Source: an uncultured Caulobacterales bacterium
GTDB taxonomy: Bacteria > Pseudomonadota > Alphaproteobacteria > Caulobacterales > Caulobacteraceae
NCBI GenBank assembly: GCA_903858185.1
Contig: CAIOHT010000132.1
Location: forward strand, 48,898 to 112,897
Direction: 5' to 3'
Length of the DNA stretch: 64,000 bases
Part shown: positions 8,165 through 16,386 of the stretch, piece after piece
How the letters are laid out: the number at the start of each line of letters is the position of its first letter
Position numbering within the stretch: position 1 is the stretch's first letter
Translations under genes and position numbers: made by a program
Notes under the pieces: generated by a model
Seen by the model: only the letters and a program-made list of their open reading frames with translations
Told to the model about the DNA's origin: nothing
Database searches by the model: none

Positions 8165-8300
8165 GATGGCGATGCCCGCCGGCCAGATCACGCGCTGATC
8201 GCTGCCCGGCAAGCGGTGATGATCACCAACCCCGGTGCCGATGTGCGTGAAGGGATCAACGCATTCCGCGAGAAGCCGTCGCCGCGGTTCGAAGGGCGCC
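8165..8300 (+). pseudogene. Decayed 3' end of an enoyl-CoA hydratase gene
   Basis: About 136 bp align with the last part of the intact crotonase gene (about 7328-7472). Shared landmarks are GCCGGCCAGATCA, GCGGTGATGATC, CCGATGTGCG and TTCGAAGGGCG. Translated, it still reads MITNPGADVREGINAFREKPSPRFEGR, against MIANPSADVREGIAAFRQKRSPKFEGR in the intact gene. There is a gap of about 15 bp and the stop codon is lost. No start or 5' part remains. It overlaps the 3' end of the convergent minus-strand gene at 8256-8933. Confidence 0.85.
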
Positions 8301-8933
8301 GGGAGCGCGGTCACCAGGGGTTGGACCAGGTTCGTCCGGCAATCGGCCGGCCGGCTGGTCCGGGGGCGGCGGGGCGGTCTCCGGCAGAACCGGTTTCGAC
8401 GCGTCTGGAAGTCGCACCACGTCAGCATTGAGCTGGTAGGTCTCCTTCATGAAGGCTGCCGGCTTCAAGGTCCTGGGATTGCCCGGCTTCAGACCCAGCG
8501 TGGTTGCCATATCCGCGACGAAGTCGATGCAGGTGCGCGTCCGGAGATGGTACCAGGAGCCTTCAGGGGAGTGCCACCATGCAACCCGGGCCATCAGCGC
8601 CGTGAACTGCGCGTCGCTGATCTCCAGCCAGAAGTTTGCCTGGCTGTCCGCCAGGTACCGCTTTCCGGTTGGCGCGACAAAGCCGCGGTAGCCTTTCATG
8701 GCATCCACCGCGGAACGAACATGGAAACCATAGGTCATGTCGAATTCAGCGCCGCCATAAGGATTGCCCTCGAGGCGAATGAAGGCGTGCGGGTAGATGG
8801 TCTGGCCCAGGGGGCCGATGCCCCAGCCATGGCTGTAGAATGTCACCCGGATGGCTGCGGCGGCCGACTGCGGCCAGCCGGCCGTTGTCAGCGCAAGAAC
8901 GACGACCAGAACCCTTGCGAAGCGAAAAACCAT
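8256..8933 (-). CDS. Secreted protein of unknown function
   Basis: 225 residues. The signal peptide is VFRFARVLVVVLALTTAGWPQSAAAA. The mature part has VTFYSHGWGIGPLGQTIYPHAFIRLEG, FDMTYGFHVRSAVDAMKGY and WLEISDAQFTALMARVAWWHSPEGSWYHLRTRTCIDFVADMA; the conserved His/Cys pattern (HAF...RTCIDFV) recalls NlpC/LRAT-like papain folds, but this is only a resemblance. The last 30 or so residues (Pro/Gly/Arg/Ala-rich, after PPPPDQPAG) run antisense through the enoyl-CoA hydratase relic, so the tail was probably acquired by read-in. The ATG at 8933 is preferred over a TTG at 8981. Confidence 0.65.
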   Translation of the reverse strand: MVFRFARVLVVVLALTTAGWPQSAAAAIRVTFYSHGWGIGPLGQTIYPHAFIRLEGNPYGGAEFDMTYGFHVRSAVDAMKGYRGFVAPTGKRYLADSQANFWLEISDAQFTALMARVAWWHSPEGSWYHLRTRTCIDFVADMATTLGLKPGNPRTLKPAAFMKETYQLNADVVRLPDASKPVLPETAPPPPDQPAGRLPDEPGPTPGDRAPGALRTAATASRGMR

Positions 8934-9111
8934 CCCGAAGACCCCAATCGCCAACCCCGGGCTGGTGCGCCGACCAGCCAACGTAACCTCAGCGCCCTGT
9001 CAGGACCCTGGGGACATAGAACCGAAGGTAGTCAATTGAAGCGCCTGCGATCAATGTTTTCTCGCCGCGGCCGTCCCGGCGAACGTCGCCATCAGGAGAT
9101 GGCGAGGCGGA

Positions 9112-9186
9112 TGGTGGACACGACTGGGATTGAACCAGTGACCCCCTCGATGTCAACGAGGTGCTCTCCCGCTGAGCTACGCGTCC
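9112..9186 (-). tRNA. tRNA-Val(GAC)
   Basis: Read on the minus strand, a full cloverleaf forms. The acceptor GGACGCG pairs with CGTGTCC with one G-U pair. The D-arm is GCTCAGCGGGAGAGC. The anticodon arm is CCTCG-TTGACAT-CGAGG with anticodon GAC. The T-arm contains GGTTCAATCC. The discriminator A and the CCA end are encoded (9112-9115). Downstream on the same strand, a TCGCCAT/ATGGCGA hairpin (9086-9105) without a T-run may help end the transcript. Confidence 0.97.
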
Positions 9187-9272
9187 TTACCGGGGAGGCC
9201 GGCGGTATAGCGATGCTTTGAGCGCCGCGCAACCGCTGGCGATCCCGGCCTTCGCCGGGAAGAGCGGAAACC

Positions 9273-9632
9273 TCAGGCCGCGGCCATCATCCGTTCGACC
9301 TCGGTGACGATGTCACGCAGGTGCACGGGCTTGGACAGCACCTTGGCGCCGGCCGGGGCGCGCTCGCCGGCGGTCAGGGCGACGGCGGCGAAACCGGTGA
9401 TGAACATGATGCGCAGGCCGGGATGCCGGGCGGCGGCGTGGCGGGCGACCTCGATGCCGTCCATGCCGGGCATCACGATGTCGGTCAGCAGCAGGTCCCA
9501 ATCCTGGTCGAGGACGGCCGCGGCCTCCTCGCCATCGGCGCAGGCGGTCACATCGTAACCGGCGCGCTCGAGCGCCCGCGTCAGGAAGTTGCGCAGGGAA
9601 TCATCGTCTTCGGCCAGGAGAATGCGCGGCAT
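9273..9632 (-). CDS. cpdR: CpdR-type single-domain response regulator
   Basis: 119 residues, a lone receiver domain with acidic triad EDD (8-10), phospho-acceptor Asp51 in LLTDIVMPGMDG, the switch Thr in IMFITGFAAVAL and the Lys in VLSKPVHLRD. The position of Asp51 and the FITGFAAVAL block match Caulobacter CpdR. That protein, when unphosphorylated, primes the ClpXP protease and localises it to the cell pole to degrade cell-cycle factors; phosphorylation through CckA-ChpT switches it off. Gene assignment is by these motifs and length; functional equivalence is inferred. It is divergent from the N-formylglutamate amidohydrolase gene. Confidence 0.87.
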   Translation of the reverse strand: MPRILLAEDDDSLRNFLTRALERAGYDVTACADGEEAAAVLDQDWDLLLTDIVMPGMDGIEVARHAAARHPGLRIMFITGFAAVALTAGERAPAGAKVLSKPVHLRDIVTEVERMMAAA

Positions 9633-9763
9633 GGTCGGAGAACGGCCCCTCTGGACGGCGGAAACTGACTGTCACCCTAACCTGTCAGGCGTAAAGGGGC
9701 GATGAACCTCGCGCGAGACGGGAAGCCGGAAAGCCTTTGACCCGGCGCGGGTGTCCCCCGATC

Positions 9764-10678
9764 ATGCCGGGGATGGATGCGCGGGCGGTCTTTTCAGGAG
9801 CGGATGACGAGACCGGGGGCAGACCCGCGTTCCAGGTCATGGCCGCCGATCCGCCGCCGACGCCGCTGGTGTTCGCCTCGCCCCACTCCGGACGACACTA
9901 TCCGGCTGTCATGCTGGATGCGGCAGCCGTCGACACCGAGGCGCTGCGGCGATCCGAAGACGCCTTCGTCGACGAGCTGATCGCCCCGGCCTTCGCTTCC
10001 GGCGCGTCGGTGATCACCGCCCGCTATGGCCGGGCCTGGATGGATCTGAACCGCGAGCCCTGGGAACTGGACCCGGCGATGTTCAGCGACGCCCTGCCCG
10101 ACTTCGCCCAGGGTCGTTCGGCCCGCGTCGCCGCCGGACTGGGGGCCATCGCCCGCGTGGCCGCCGAGGGCCGCGAGATCTATGCCCGCAAGCTGACCTT
10201 CGCCGAGGCCAGGGCGCGGGTGGAGTCGACCCACCTGCCCTATCACGACGCGCTCGACCGGCTGCTGGCGCGCGCGCGCGGGGCCCACGGGATGGCGGTG
10301 CTGATCGACTGGCATTCCATGCCCGAGGCCGCCGCCCGCACGGCCGTTACGCCTCGCCACGGCAAGGGCTGCGACATCGTGCTGGGCGACCGGTTCGGGG
10401 CGGCCTGCACCCGCAAGCTGACCGATCTGGTCGAGCGCGAGCTGGAGGCCATGGGCTATCGCGTCGCCCGCAACGCCCCCTACGCCGGCGGCTACACCAC
10501 CGAACACTACGGCCGGCCGGCCAACCGCACCCACGCCCTGCAGATCGAGATCAGCCGCGCGCTGTATCTGGACGAAAGGACGCTGGAGCCAACCGCGGGC
10601 CTGGCCAAGCTGACGGCCGACGTAGGCCGGCTGACGGCGGTGCTGGCCGAGCGCTGGCCCAGCCTCAGGCCGGCCTAG
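9764..10678 (+). CDS. N-formylglutamate amidohydrolase family protein
   Basis: About 304 residues. Family landmarks are VFASPHSGRHYPA, SEDAFVDELIAPAFASGA, ARYGRAWMDLNREPWELDP, VLIDWHSMPEAA and NAPYAGGYTTEHYGRPANRTHALQIEISRALYLDE. Conserved His/Asp/Glu residues suggest metal-dependent hydrolysis of N-formylglutamate or a similar N-formyl amide. No other histidine-degradation gene is adjacent, so a role in hut catabolism is not shown. The start is uncertain: ATG at 9764 or 9773, or TTG at 9737; none has a strong ribosome site. The gene is divergent from cpdR, an arrangement I recall from other caulobacters. Confidence 0.88.
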   Translation: MPGMDARAVFSGADDETGGRPAFQVMAADPPPTPLVFASPHSGRHYPAVMLDAAAVDTEALRRSEDAFVDELIAPAFASGASVITARYGRAWMDLNREPWELDPAMFSDALPDFAQGRSARVAAGLGAIARVAAEGREIYARKLTFAEARARVESTHLPYHDALDRLLARARGAHGMAVLIDWHSMPEAAARTAVTPRHGKGCDIVLGDRFGAACTRKLTDLVERELEAMGYRVARNAPYAGGYTTEHYGRPANRTHALQIEISRALYLDERTLEPTAGLAKLTADVGRLTAVLAERWPSLRPA

Positions 10679-10730
10679 ACGGTTGCCCCGCCCGGCCTAG
10701 GTTCGACACTGAAGGGCGGGAGCCGGCGGC

Positions 10731-12176
10731 ATGACCTTGATCTCGACATGGACGCGACGCGGCGTGCTGGCCGCCGGCGCCGCCGGCCTGATGGCGGGGC
10801 CCGTTTCGGCCGCAGACCTGCGCGGCGATATCGCGATCCTGCGCCAGGCCTATGGCGCGCTGCATCCCGGCCTGCATCGCTATGCGACGCCGGCGGCGAT
10901 CGAGGCCGGCTTTCAGCGGCTGGAACAACGCCTGCTGGCGACCGACAGCGTCGCCGACCGCCTTCTCGCCCTGAACCGGTTTACGGCCATGGTGAAGTGC
11001 GGGCATTCCCAACCCAACCCGTTCAACCAGTCCGATGCGGTCGAGGCGGCGATCCTCAGGCCGCGCCGCCTGCCGTTCGCGTTCCGGTGGCTGGCGGGCG
11101 AGATGGTGGTCACCTGGTCCGATCCGGCGACGCCGCTGCCGAGAGGCGCGCGCGTCCTCGGGATCGACGGGCGCAGCACGGGCGACATCCTGCAGCGGCT
11201 GCTGCCGCTGGCCCGGGCGGACGGAAACAACACCGGCAAGCGCATCGCCCAGATGGGCGTGTCGGGCCAGGAAGGCTACGAGACGTTCGACATCGCCTAC
11301 GCCCTGCTGTTCGGGTCGCCCGGCGAGACGGTCGTGATCAAGGCGGTCCTGCCGGGCGGGACAGCGCCGCGCCGGATCGAGGTTGCCAGCCTGCCCGGCG
11401 GCGGGGCGCGCCTTCCGACGCCCGACAGCCGGTCGGACGCGCCGCTCTGGACGCTCGACCGCCTGCCCGGCGGCGTGCTCAGGCTGACGATGCCGACCTG
11501 GGCGATGTTCAACAGCAAATGGGACTGGCAGGCCTTCCTCGCCGACGCGCTCGACGAAGCCGCCGAGGCCCGCGCCCTGGTCGTCGATATCCGCGGCAAC
11601 GAGGGCGGCAATGACTGCGGCGACGCCATCCTCCAGCGGCTGGTGCGGCAGGACACCCGGCCCCTGCCCTACCGGCGCAAGGTCCGCTACCGCCGGGTCC
11701 CTGACGGGCTCAATCCCCACCTCGACACCTGGGACAAGAGCTTCCGCGACTGGGGCGATGACGCCGTGGGCCCCGGCCCGGACGGCTATTTCGCCCTGCG
11801 CGACGAGGCGGACGATGTCCGCGCGCTGATCCGGCCGGCCGGAAAGCCGATCGGGGGGAAGGTCTTCGTGCTGACCGACGCGGCCTGCAGCTCCGCGACC
11901 TTCCAGTTCGCCCAGGTGATCAGGGAGACCGGGATCGCGACGCTGGCCGGAACAACCACGGGCGGCAACCGGCGGGGCATCAATGGCGGGGCGTTCTTCT
12001 TCGTCAGGCTGCCGGCGTCGGGGCTGGAGGTCGACCTGCCGCTGATCGGCTATTTCCCGGACGCGCCGCAGCCTGACGCCGGGATCGAGCCTGACGTAAC
12101 GGTCCCGACGACCGCCGCAGACATCGCTGCGGGCCGCGATCCGGTTCTGGCGCGCGTCCTGTCCGGGGCGGCCTGA
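10731..12176 (+). CDS. Exported S41-family peptidase
   Basis: 481 residues with a Tat-like signal (WTRRGVLAAGAAGLMAGPVSAA). The middle contains a PDZ-like stretch (RVLGIDGRSTGDIL). The C-terminal tail-specific protease core shows LVVDIRGNEGGN and VFVLTDAACSSATFQFAQVI, where the Ser after ACS near residue 386 is the likely nucleophile, followed by AGTTTGGNRRGINGG and PDVTVPTT. The family cleaves C-terminal tails of periplasmic proteins; the substrate here is unknown. The ATG at 10731 is fixed by the signal peptide and GGGAG upstream. Confidence 0.87.
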   Translation: MTLISTWTRRGVLAAGAAGLMAGPVSAADLRGDIAILRQAYGALHPGLHRYATPAAIEAGFQRLEQRLLATDSVADRLLALNRFTAMVKCGHSQPNPFNQSDAVEAAILRPRRLPFAFRWLAGEMVVTWSDPATPLPRGARVLGIDGRSTGDILQRLLPLARADGNNTGKRIAQMGVSGQEGYETFDIAYALLFGSPGETVVIKAVLPGGTAPRRIEVASLPGGGARLPTPDSRSDAPLWTLDRLPGGVLRLTMPTWAMFNSKWDWQAFLADALDEAAEARALVVDIRGNEGGNDCGDAILQRLVRQDTRPLPYRRKVRYRRVPDGLNPHLDTWDKSFRDWGDDAVGPGPDGYFALRDEADDVRALIRPAGKPIGGKVFVLTDAACSSATFQFAQVIRETGIATLAGTTTGGNRRGINGGAFFFVRLPASGLEVDLPLIGYFPDAPQPDAGIEPDVTVPTTAADIAAGRDPVLARVLSGAA

Positions 12177-12185
12177 GCGCAGGCC

Positions 12186-12213
12186 AAAAAAAAGCGGCGA
12201 CCGAAGTCGCCGC
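12186..12213 (-). terminator. Intrinsic terminator of the small RNA
   Basis: Stem GCGGCGAC (12194-12201), loop CGAA, stem GTCGCCGC (12206-12213), with eight A on the plus strand at 12186-12193 that give U8 on the minus-strand transcript. The S41 peptidase gene ends 10 bp to the left, so the stem may also slow its plus-strand read-through. Confidence 0.9.
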
Positions 12214-12267
12214 AGTTCATTAGGGAGGAAACGCCCAGGAAGGGCAGAGGGGCCGGAGCCGCCTCAC
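12186..12267 (-). ncRNA. Candidate alpha-r8/MmgR-like small RNA
   Basis: Read on the minus strand, a promoter (12274-12301) is followed by about 82 nt. These contain a small GCCC/GGGC hairpin, the exact motif UUUCCUCCCU at 12231-12222 and a perfect GCGGCGAC/GTCGCCGC terminator hairpin ending in eight U (12193-12186). MmgR of Sinorhizobium (alpha-r8 family) is, from memory, about 77 nt with the same single-stranded UUUCCUCCCU and an intrinsic terminator. No protein-coding gene on this strand would use the terminator. Expression is not shown; the call rests on motif, layout and length. Confidence 0.7.
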
Positions 12268-12273
12268 ACCCCC

Positions 12274-12301
12274 AAGTTAGTGTGCGGCGCACAAAAGACA
12301 A
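12274..12301 (-). promoter_or_regulatory. Promoter of the candidate small RNA
   Basis: On the minus strand, TTGTCT (12301-12296) and TAACTT (12279-12274) are separated by 16 bp. This resembles a housekeeping -35/-10 pair and predicts a start near 12267. The spacer contains the palindrome described next. Confidence 0.6.
12281..12294. promoter_or_regulatory. PhaR-like operator inside the small RNA promoter
   Basis: Palindrome TGTGC-GGC-GCACA lying wholly between the -35 and -10 elements. TGCGGCGCACAA fits, from memory, the PhaR/AniA consensus TGCRNYGCASMA. Its position predicts repression. Confidence 0.55.
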
Positions 12302-12389
12302 GAACAAAACATGCGCCAGACCCGAGTTTCTTTGCGGCTCCCTTTCAGAAATCCTTGTTCCCTTGGGGCATTCTTGTCATCTGATCGTC

Positions 12390-12406
12390 ATTGTGCGATG
12401 CACAAT
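12390..12406. promoter_or_regulatory. Second PhaR-like palindrome
   Basis: Perfect 7+3+7 palindrome ATTGTGC-GAT-GCACAAT; TGCGATGCACAA also fits TGCRNYGCASMA. It lies about 90 bp upstream of the small RNA -35 and about 160 bp upstream of typA, so it could act on either. Confidence 0.55.
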
Positions 12407-12568
12407 ATCCGGGCGTCGCCTGCTTCATTTCATTGTTTGGTGAATAGATACAGCCGTTTGACGGCGCCCCGTTCCGCGTCACTCCCCCGGGGTGGCTAAA
12501 CCCGGCCGGCTCGCGTACAAGCGCGCGCCTTCCGTCCCCGCCCGTCCGTTCCGTAAAAAAGTCGTCTC

Positions 12569-14401
12569 ATGTCCCTGCGAAATATCGCCATCATCGCCCA
12601 CGTCGACCATGGCAAGACCACCCTGGTCGACCAGCTGCTCGCCCAGTCCGGCGTCTTCCGCGCCAACGAGGCGCAGACCGAACGCGCCATGGACTCCAAC
12701 GATCAGGAGAAGGAACGGGGCATCACCATCCTCGCCAAGTGCACCTCGGTGCTCTGGAACGGCAAGGCGGGCGAGACCCGGATCAACATCATCGACACCC
12801 CCGGCCACGCCGACTTCGGCGGCGAGGTCGAGCGCATCCTCGGGATGGTGGACGGCTGCGTCATCCTGGTGGACGCCGAAGAGGGCGTCATGCCCCAGAC
12901 CAAGTTCGTGCTGACCAAGGCGCTGAAGATGGGTCTGCGGCCCATCCTCTGCATCAACAAGGTCGACCGCGCCCACGCCGACCCCGACCGGGTGCACCTG
13001 GAGACCATCGAGCTGTTCGAGGCCATCGGCGCAACGCCCGAGCAACTCGACTTCCCGCACATCTACGCCTCGGGCCGCAACGGCTGGGCGACGATGGACC
13101 TGAGCCAGCCGAACGACAACCTGGCCCCCCTGTTCGACCTGATCGTCGACCACGTGCCGCCGCCCAAGGTCGCGGCCAACAAGGACAAGCCGTTCCAGAT
13201 CCTGAACGTGCTGATCGAAAGCGACCCCTTCCTGGGCCGCCTGCTGACCGGCCGCATCGAGAGCGGCAAGGCGGTTCCGGGCATGGCCATCCACGCCCTG
13301 GACCGTGAGGGCAAGGAAATCGAGCGCGGCCGCATCACCAAGGTCCTCGCCTTCCGCGGCCTGAAGCGCACCGCCCTGGACGAGGGCTCGGAAGCGGGCG
13401 ACATCGTCGCCATCGCCGGCATGTCCAAGGCCACCGTGGCCGACACCCTTTGCGCGATGGAGGTCACCGACGCCCTGCCCGCGCAACCGATCGATCCGCC
13501 GACCATCTCGATGACCGTCTCGGTCAACGACAGCCCCCTGGCCGGCCGCGAGGGCGACAAGGTCCAGTCGCGCGTCATCCGTGACCGTCTTCTCAAGGAA
13601 GCCGAGTCCAACGTCGCCATCCGCGTCACCACCACCCAGGGCGGCGACGCCTACGAAGTCGCCGGCCGTGGCGAACTGCAGCTGGGCGTTCTGATCGAGA
13701 ACATGCGTCGCGAAGGCTTCGAGGTCTCGATCTCGCGCCCGCGCGTGGTCTACCAGACCGGCGAGAACGGCGAGAAGCTCGAGCCGATCGAAGACGTCAT
13801 GATCGACGTCGACGACGAGTTCTCGGGCATCGTCATCGAAAAGCTGTCTGCCCGTAAGGCCGAGATGACCGACATGGGCCCGTCGGGCGCCGGCAAGACC
13901 CGCATCCAGCTGAAGTGCCCGTCGCGCTCGCTGATCGGCTACCAGGGCGAGTTCCTGACCGACACCCGCGGCTCGGGCGTGATCAACCGCGTCTTCAGCC
14001 ACTACGAAGCCTACAAGGGCGAGATCGGCGGCCGCCAGAAGGGCGTGCTGATCTCCAACTCGGACGGTGAAACCGCCGCCTTCGCCCTGTGGAACCTCGA
14101 AGACCGCGGCGTCATGTTCGTCGGCGCCGGCACGAGGACCTACGAAGGCATGATCATCGGCGAGAACTCGCGCTGGGACGACCTCGACGTCAACCCGATC
14201 AAGGGCAAGCAACTGACCAACGTCCGCGCCTCCGGCAAGGACGAGGCCGTGCGCCTGACCCCGCCGCGCATCATGTCGCTGGAGCAGGCCATTGCCTACA
14301 TCGGCGACGACGAGCTGGTCGAGGTGACGCCCAAGTCGATCCGCCTGCGCAAGCAGATCCTCAACCCGTCGTTCCGCAAGAAGCGCGCCCGTCCGGAGTA
14401 G
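12569..14401 (+). CDS. typA: Ribosome-associated GTPase TypA/BipA
   Basis: 610 residues, the normal TypA length. The GTPase domain has [15 protein letters not shown] (P-loop), a [13 protein letters not shown] switch I segment, [14 protein letters not shown] (G3) and [10 protein letters not shown] (G4). It is followed by EF-Tu/EF-G-like domains II, III and V and the family C-terminal domain, ending [14 protein letters not shown]. The protein binds ribosomes and supports 50S assembly and growth under stress or cold. The ATG at 12569 gives the canonical [16 protein letters not shown] start. A strong terminator follows at 14434, and then a decayed copy of the gene's own 3' end. Confidence 0.97.
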   Translation: MSLRNIAIIAHVDHGKTTLVDQLLAQSGVFRANEAQTERAMDSNDQEKERGITILAKCTSVLWNGKAGETRINIIDTPGHADFGGEVERILGMVDGCVILVDAEEGVMPQTKFVLTKALKMGLRPILCINKVDRAHADPDRVHLETIELFEAIGATPEQLDFPHIYASGRNGWATMDLSQPNDNLAPLFDLIVDHVPPPKVAANKDKPFQILNVLIESDPFLGRLLTGRIESGKAVPGMAIHALDREGKEIERGRITKVLAFRGLKRTALDEGSEAGDIVAIAGMSKATVADTLCAMEVTDALPAQPIDPPTISMTVSVNDSPLAGREGDKVQSRVIRDRLLKEAESNVAIRVTTTQGGDAYEVAGRGELQLGVLIENMRREGFEVSISRPRVVYQTGENGEKLEPIEDVMIDVDDEFSGIVIEKLSARKAEMTDMGPSGAGKTRIQLKCPSRSLIGYQGEFLTDTRGSGVINRVFSHYEAYKGEIGGRQKGVLISNSDGETAAFALWNLEDRGVMFVGAGTRTYEGMIIGENSRWDDLDVNPIKGKQLTNVRASGKDEAVRLTPPRIMSLEQAIAYIGDDELVEVTPKSIRLRKQILNPSFRKKRARPE

Positions 14402-14433
14402 GGCGGCCGCGCCAGACGGCGAAGACAAGGAAG

Positions 14434-14461
14434 GGGCGCACGAGCCATCGTGCGCCCTTTT
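14434..14461 (+). terminator. Intrinsic terminator of typA
   Basis: Perfect 10-bp stem GGGCGCACGA / TCGTGCGCCC with a GCCA loop, followed by TTTT at 14458-14461. Confidence 0.9.
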
Positions 14462-14476
14462 GTCTGGTGCGCCGGA

Positions 14477-14605
14477 CAGACCCTGGAAGACGCGATCGCC
14501 TGCAACCAGGAAGACGAACTGGTCGCGGTGACGCCCAACAACATCCGCCTGCGCAAGAAGGTCCTGAACCCGAGCTTCCGCAAGCGGCGCGTGAAGGACG
14601 AGTAG
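14477..14605 (+). pseudogene. Decayed 3' end of a second typA
   Basis: An open stretch of 42 codons plus stop with no start codon, reading QTLEDAIACNQEDELVAVTP...IRLRKKVLNPSFRKRRVKDE. It aligns without gaps to the last 42 residues of the adjacent TypA (about 27 identities). It begins just after the typA terminator. It looks like the tail of a tandem or older typA copy whose 5' part has been deleted. It probably makes no protein. Confidence 0.85.
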
Positions 14606-15027
14606 GGGTTGGCGGGGGCGTGGTCGCGTTGCAGGGCAATGCGGATGGGTCCCCGATCAGAGGCCAGCAGCTGAAGGCGGGACGCTGGGAGGCGGGCCGC
14701 CTTTTGCATATCGGGCGGGGAGAGACCCGCAATTGGGTGTTGCTCGCTTGCTCCCGGCCGCTTCATGACTCATCTCGGACGTCGGGAATGTCCGTTTTCG
14801 GACCGGCAGCCTCACGTCCGCTTTCGACCCAAAGCCGACATCAGCGAATTGTCCTCGGTCCAGCCAGTCGCTAGCTGCGGGAGCGGTGACGACCTGATCC
14901 CGTTTACAACCATGACGTCGGTAATGTCAGGCAAACGCCAAGCTTTCACCGCTTTGGGCCCTTGTCGTGCGGACCTTCCTCCGCTGCGGATCATGTCTGG
15001 CGCGTCCGTGTTCGAACTCCACCGCCG
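14606..15027. other. Intergenic region with a degenerate palindromic element
   Basis: No credible gene. At 14816-14841, GTCCGCTTT-CGACCC-AAAGCCGAC forms a hairpin with one mismatch and resembles a dispersed intergenic element (TGTCCGCTTT...AAAGCGGACA) that I recall from sphingomonads and caulobacters. A weaker relative occurs at about 16532-16562. Open frames here are short and show no family similarity. Confidence 0.5.
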
Positions 15028-16386
15028 CTAGACGGGCCTCGAGGGTGTCAACTCGGCGATGTAGACGACCACGTCGAACAGGGATCCACTCGGTATGGTC
15101 GGATCAAGGTTCGCGACCTGCCAGCGCGTGGCGGCATAGCCGGGCCAGGCGAGCTTGTAGGGCAGGGCGCGCCAGGCCCTTCCGGCCTCGTCATCGGGCA
15201 GGTCGCGGAGCGCCACCCAGAACGATCCGGCCCGGGCCTTGCCGAGCATCTGCGCGAGCCGCCCGCGGCGGTCCGTCCACCGGATGACCGTCATCGGCGC
15301 GGCAGCGCTGGGCGGCGGGACCACGGGCAGGGCCGGGACGGCATTGAACTGCGCGGCTCCGTACTCGAACACTACCGCGCGATAGGCGTCGCCGAGACGG
15401 CGGCGCAGCTGGCCGCCAGCGGGGAGGAAGGCAGAACCGGGCGGTCCGCCGGCCGCCACATGGGCGTTATGCGCCCAGAACACGCCCGGCCCGTCTGCTG
15501 GCGCCTCAAGTATGTTCTCTGCCATGAACCGATCGCGACGCGCGTAGTAGGCATCGGCGTCGCCGGTGATCTTTCCGTCCGCGGTTTCCAGTTCAAACGC
15601 CTTCAGCCCCTGCCAGGCGGTACGGGCGGAATACCGGGCGGTGCGGTCATCGGGATGGGCGCCCAGCGCGGCGCGAAGTGCCTCCAGCGCGCTCATCGCC
15701 TCACGCAGCTGCGCGGTGGTGAGCGATTTAATCAGGGCGGGGAACCGCAGATTCTGCGCCTTGGCGGATACGATCGGGGCGAGACGGGGGGCGAGACGGT
15801 CCGCCGCCGCCGGGTCTCTCCGCCGGAGCGCGATAAGGGCCTCGGCAGCATCCTGGGCGGTCGACTGACAGTCTATACCGAAGATCCGCACGGGCTGCAG
15901 CGCCGCGCGGTTCCAGTCCCTGAGCCAGGCGAGCAGATCGGCAAGCGCGCGCGTCTTGAACACCCGGAACGCGTGGGACGTCCGCAGGCGCGCGCGGGCA
16001 TCACCTGAGCTGCCCTGGATGAAGGCGTCGAGCTCACGTCCCGCCTGGGCGTTCATCTCGAGATAAAGGGTGCGGGCAACTCCCGACGTGACAAGGCCCC
16101 TGATGATGGCCGCCTTCGCCACGGCGTCTTCGTGGCTGCCATGGGTCGCCTCGCCGACGCCGATAATGCGCGCGCCGTCCAAGGCGCGGGCGAGCGCGGG
16201 GCTCCAGAGGCTGTCGGGTCGCGCAGGGTCAAAGCTGTGAGCATTAGCCGTGACCCAAGGCAATACCCGCCCCTCGACCTTGCCGCGCTTCAGTCCGTCT
16301 AGCGTCGCCCAGCCGCCGGCGAACAGAAGACCGCCGCCCGCCGCGCCAAGCAGGGCCCGTCTTGAGACCTTGCTCTTGATGGCCAA
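15028..16386 (-). CDS. Exported erythromycin-esterase family protein
   Basis: 452 residues with a Tat-like signal (VSRRALLGAAGGGLLFAGG). The body has the esterase-family landmarks IIGVGEATHGSHEDAVAKAAIIRGLV, TLYLEMNAQAGRELDAFI, VRIFGIDCQSTAQDA and VFWAHNAHVAAG, in which the Glu and His residues form the proposed active site. Relatives hydrolyse macrolide lactones, but most chromosomal members have unknown substrates, so resistance should not be assumed. The start is taken as TTG at 16386 because GGGGAGG lies 6 bases upstream and the signal peptide begins there. The gene stands alone. Confidence 0.8.
   Translation of the reverse strand: MAIKSKVSRRALLGAAGGGLLFAGGWATLDGLKRGKVEGRVLPWVTANAHSFDPARPDSLWSPALARALDGARIIGVGEATHGSHEDAVAKAAIIRGLVTSGVARTLYLEMNAQAGRELDAFIQGSSGDARARLRTSHAFRVFKTRALADLLAWLRDWNRAALQPVRIFGIDCQSTAQDAAEALIALRRRDPAAADRLAPRLAPIVSAKAQNLRFPALIKSLTTAQLREAMSALEALRAALGAHPDDRTARYSARTAWQGLKAFELETADGKITGDADAYYARRDRFMAENILEAPADGPGVFWAHNAHVAAGGPPGSAFLPAGGQLRRRLGDAYRAVVFEYGAAQFNAVPALPVVPPPSAAAPMTVIRWTDRRGRLAQMLGKARAGSFWVALRDLPDDEAGRAWRALPYKLAWPGYAATRWQVANLDPTIPSGSLFDVVVYIAELTPSRPV

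Noticed and set aside
9086-9105. TCGCCAT/ATGGCGA hairpin after tRNA-Val as a terminator
   Set aside because: Seven-base stem without a U-run; too weak for a separate feature.
15028-16386. Macrolide resistance gene
   Set aside because: The erythromycin-esterase family contains many chromosomal proteins of unknown substrate; sequence alone does not support resistance.
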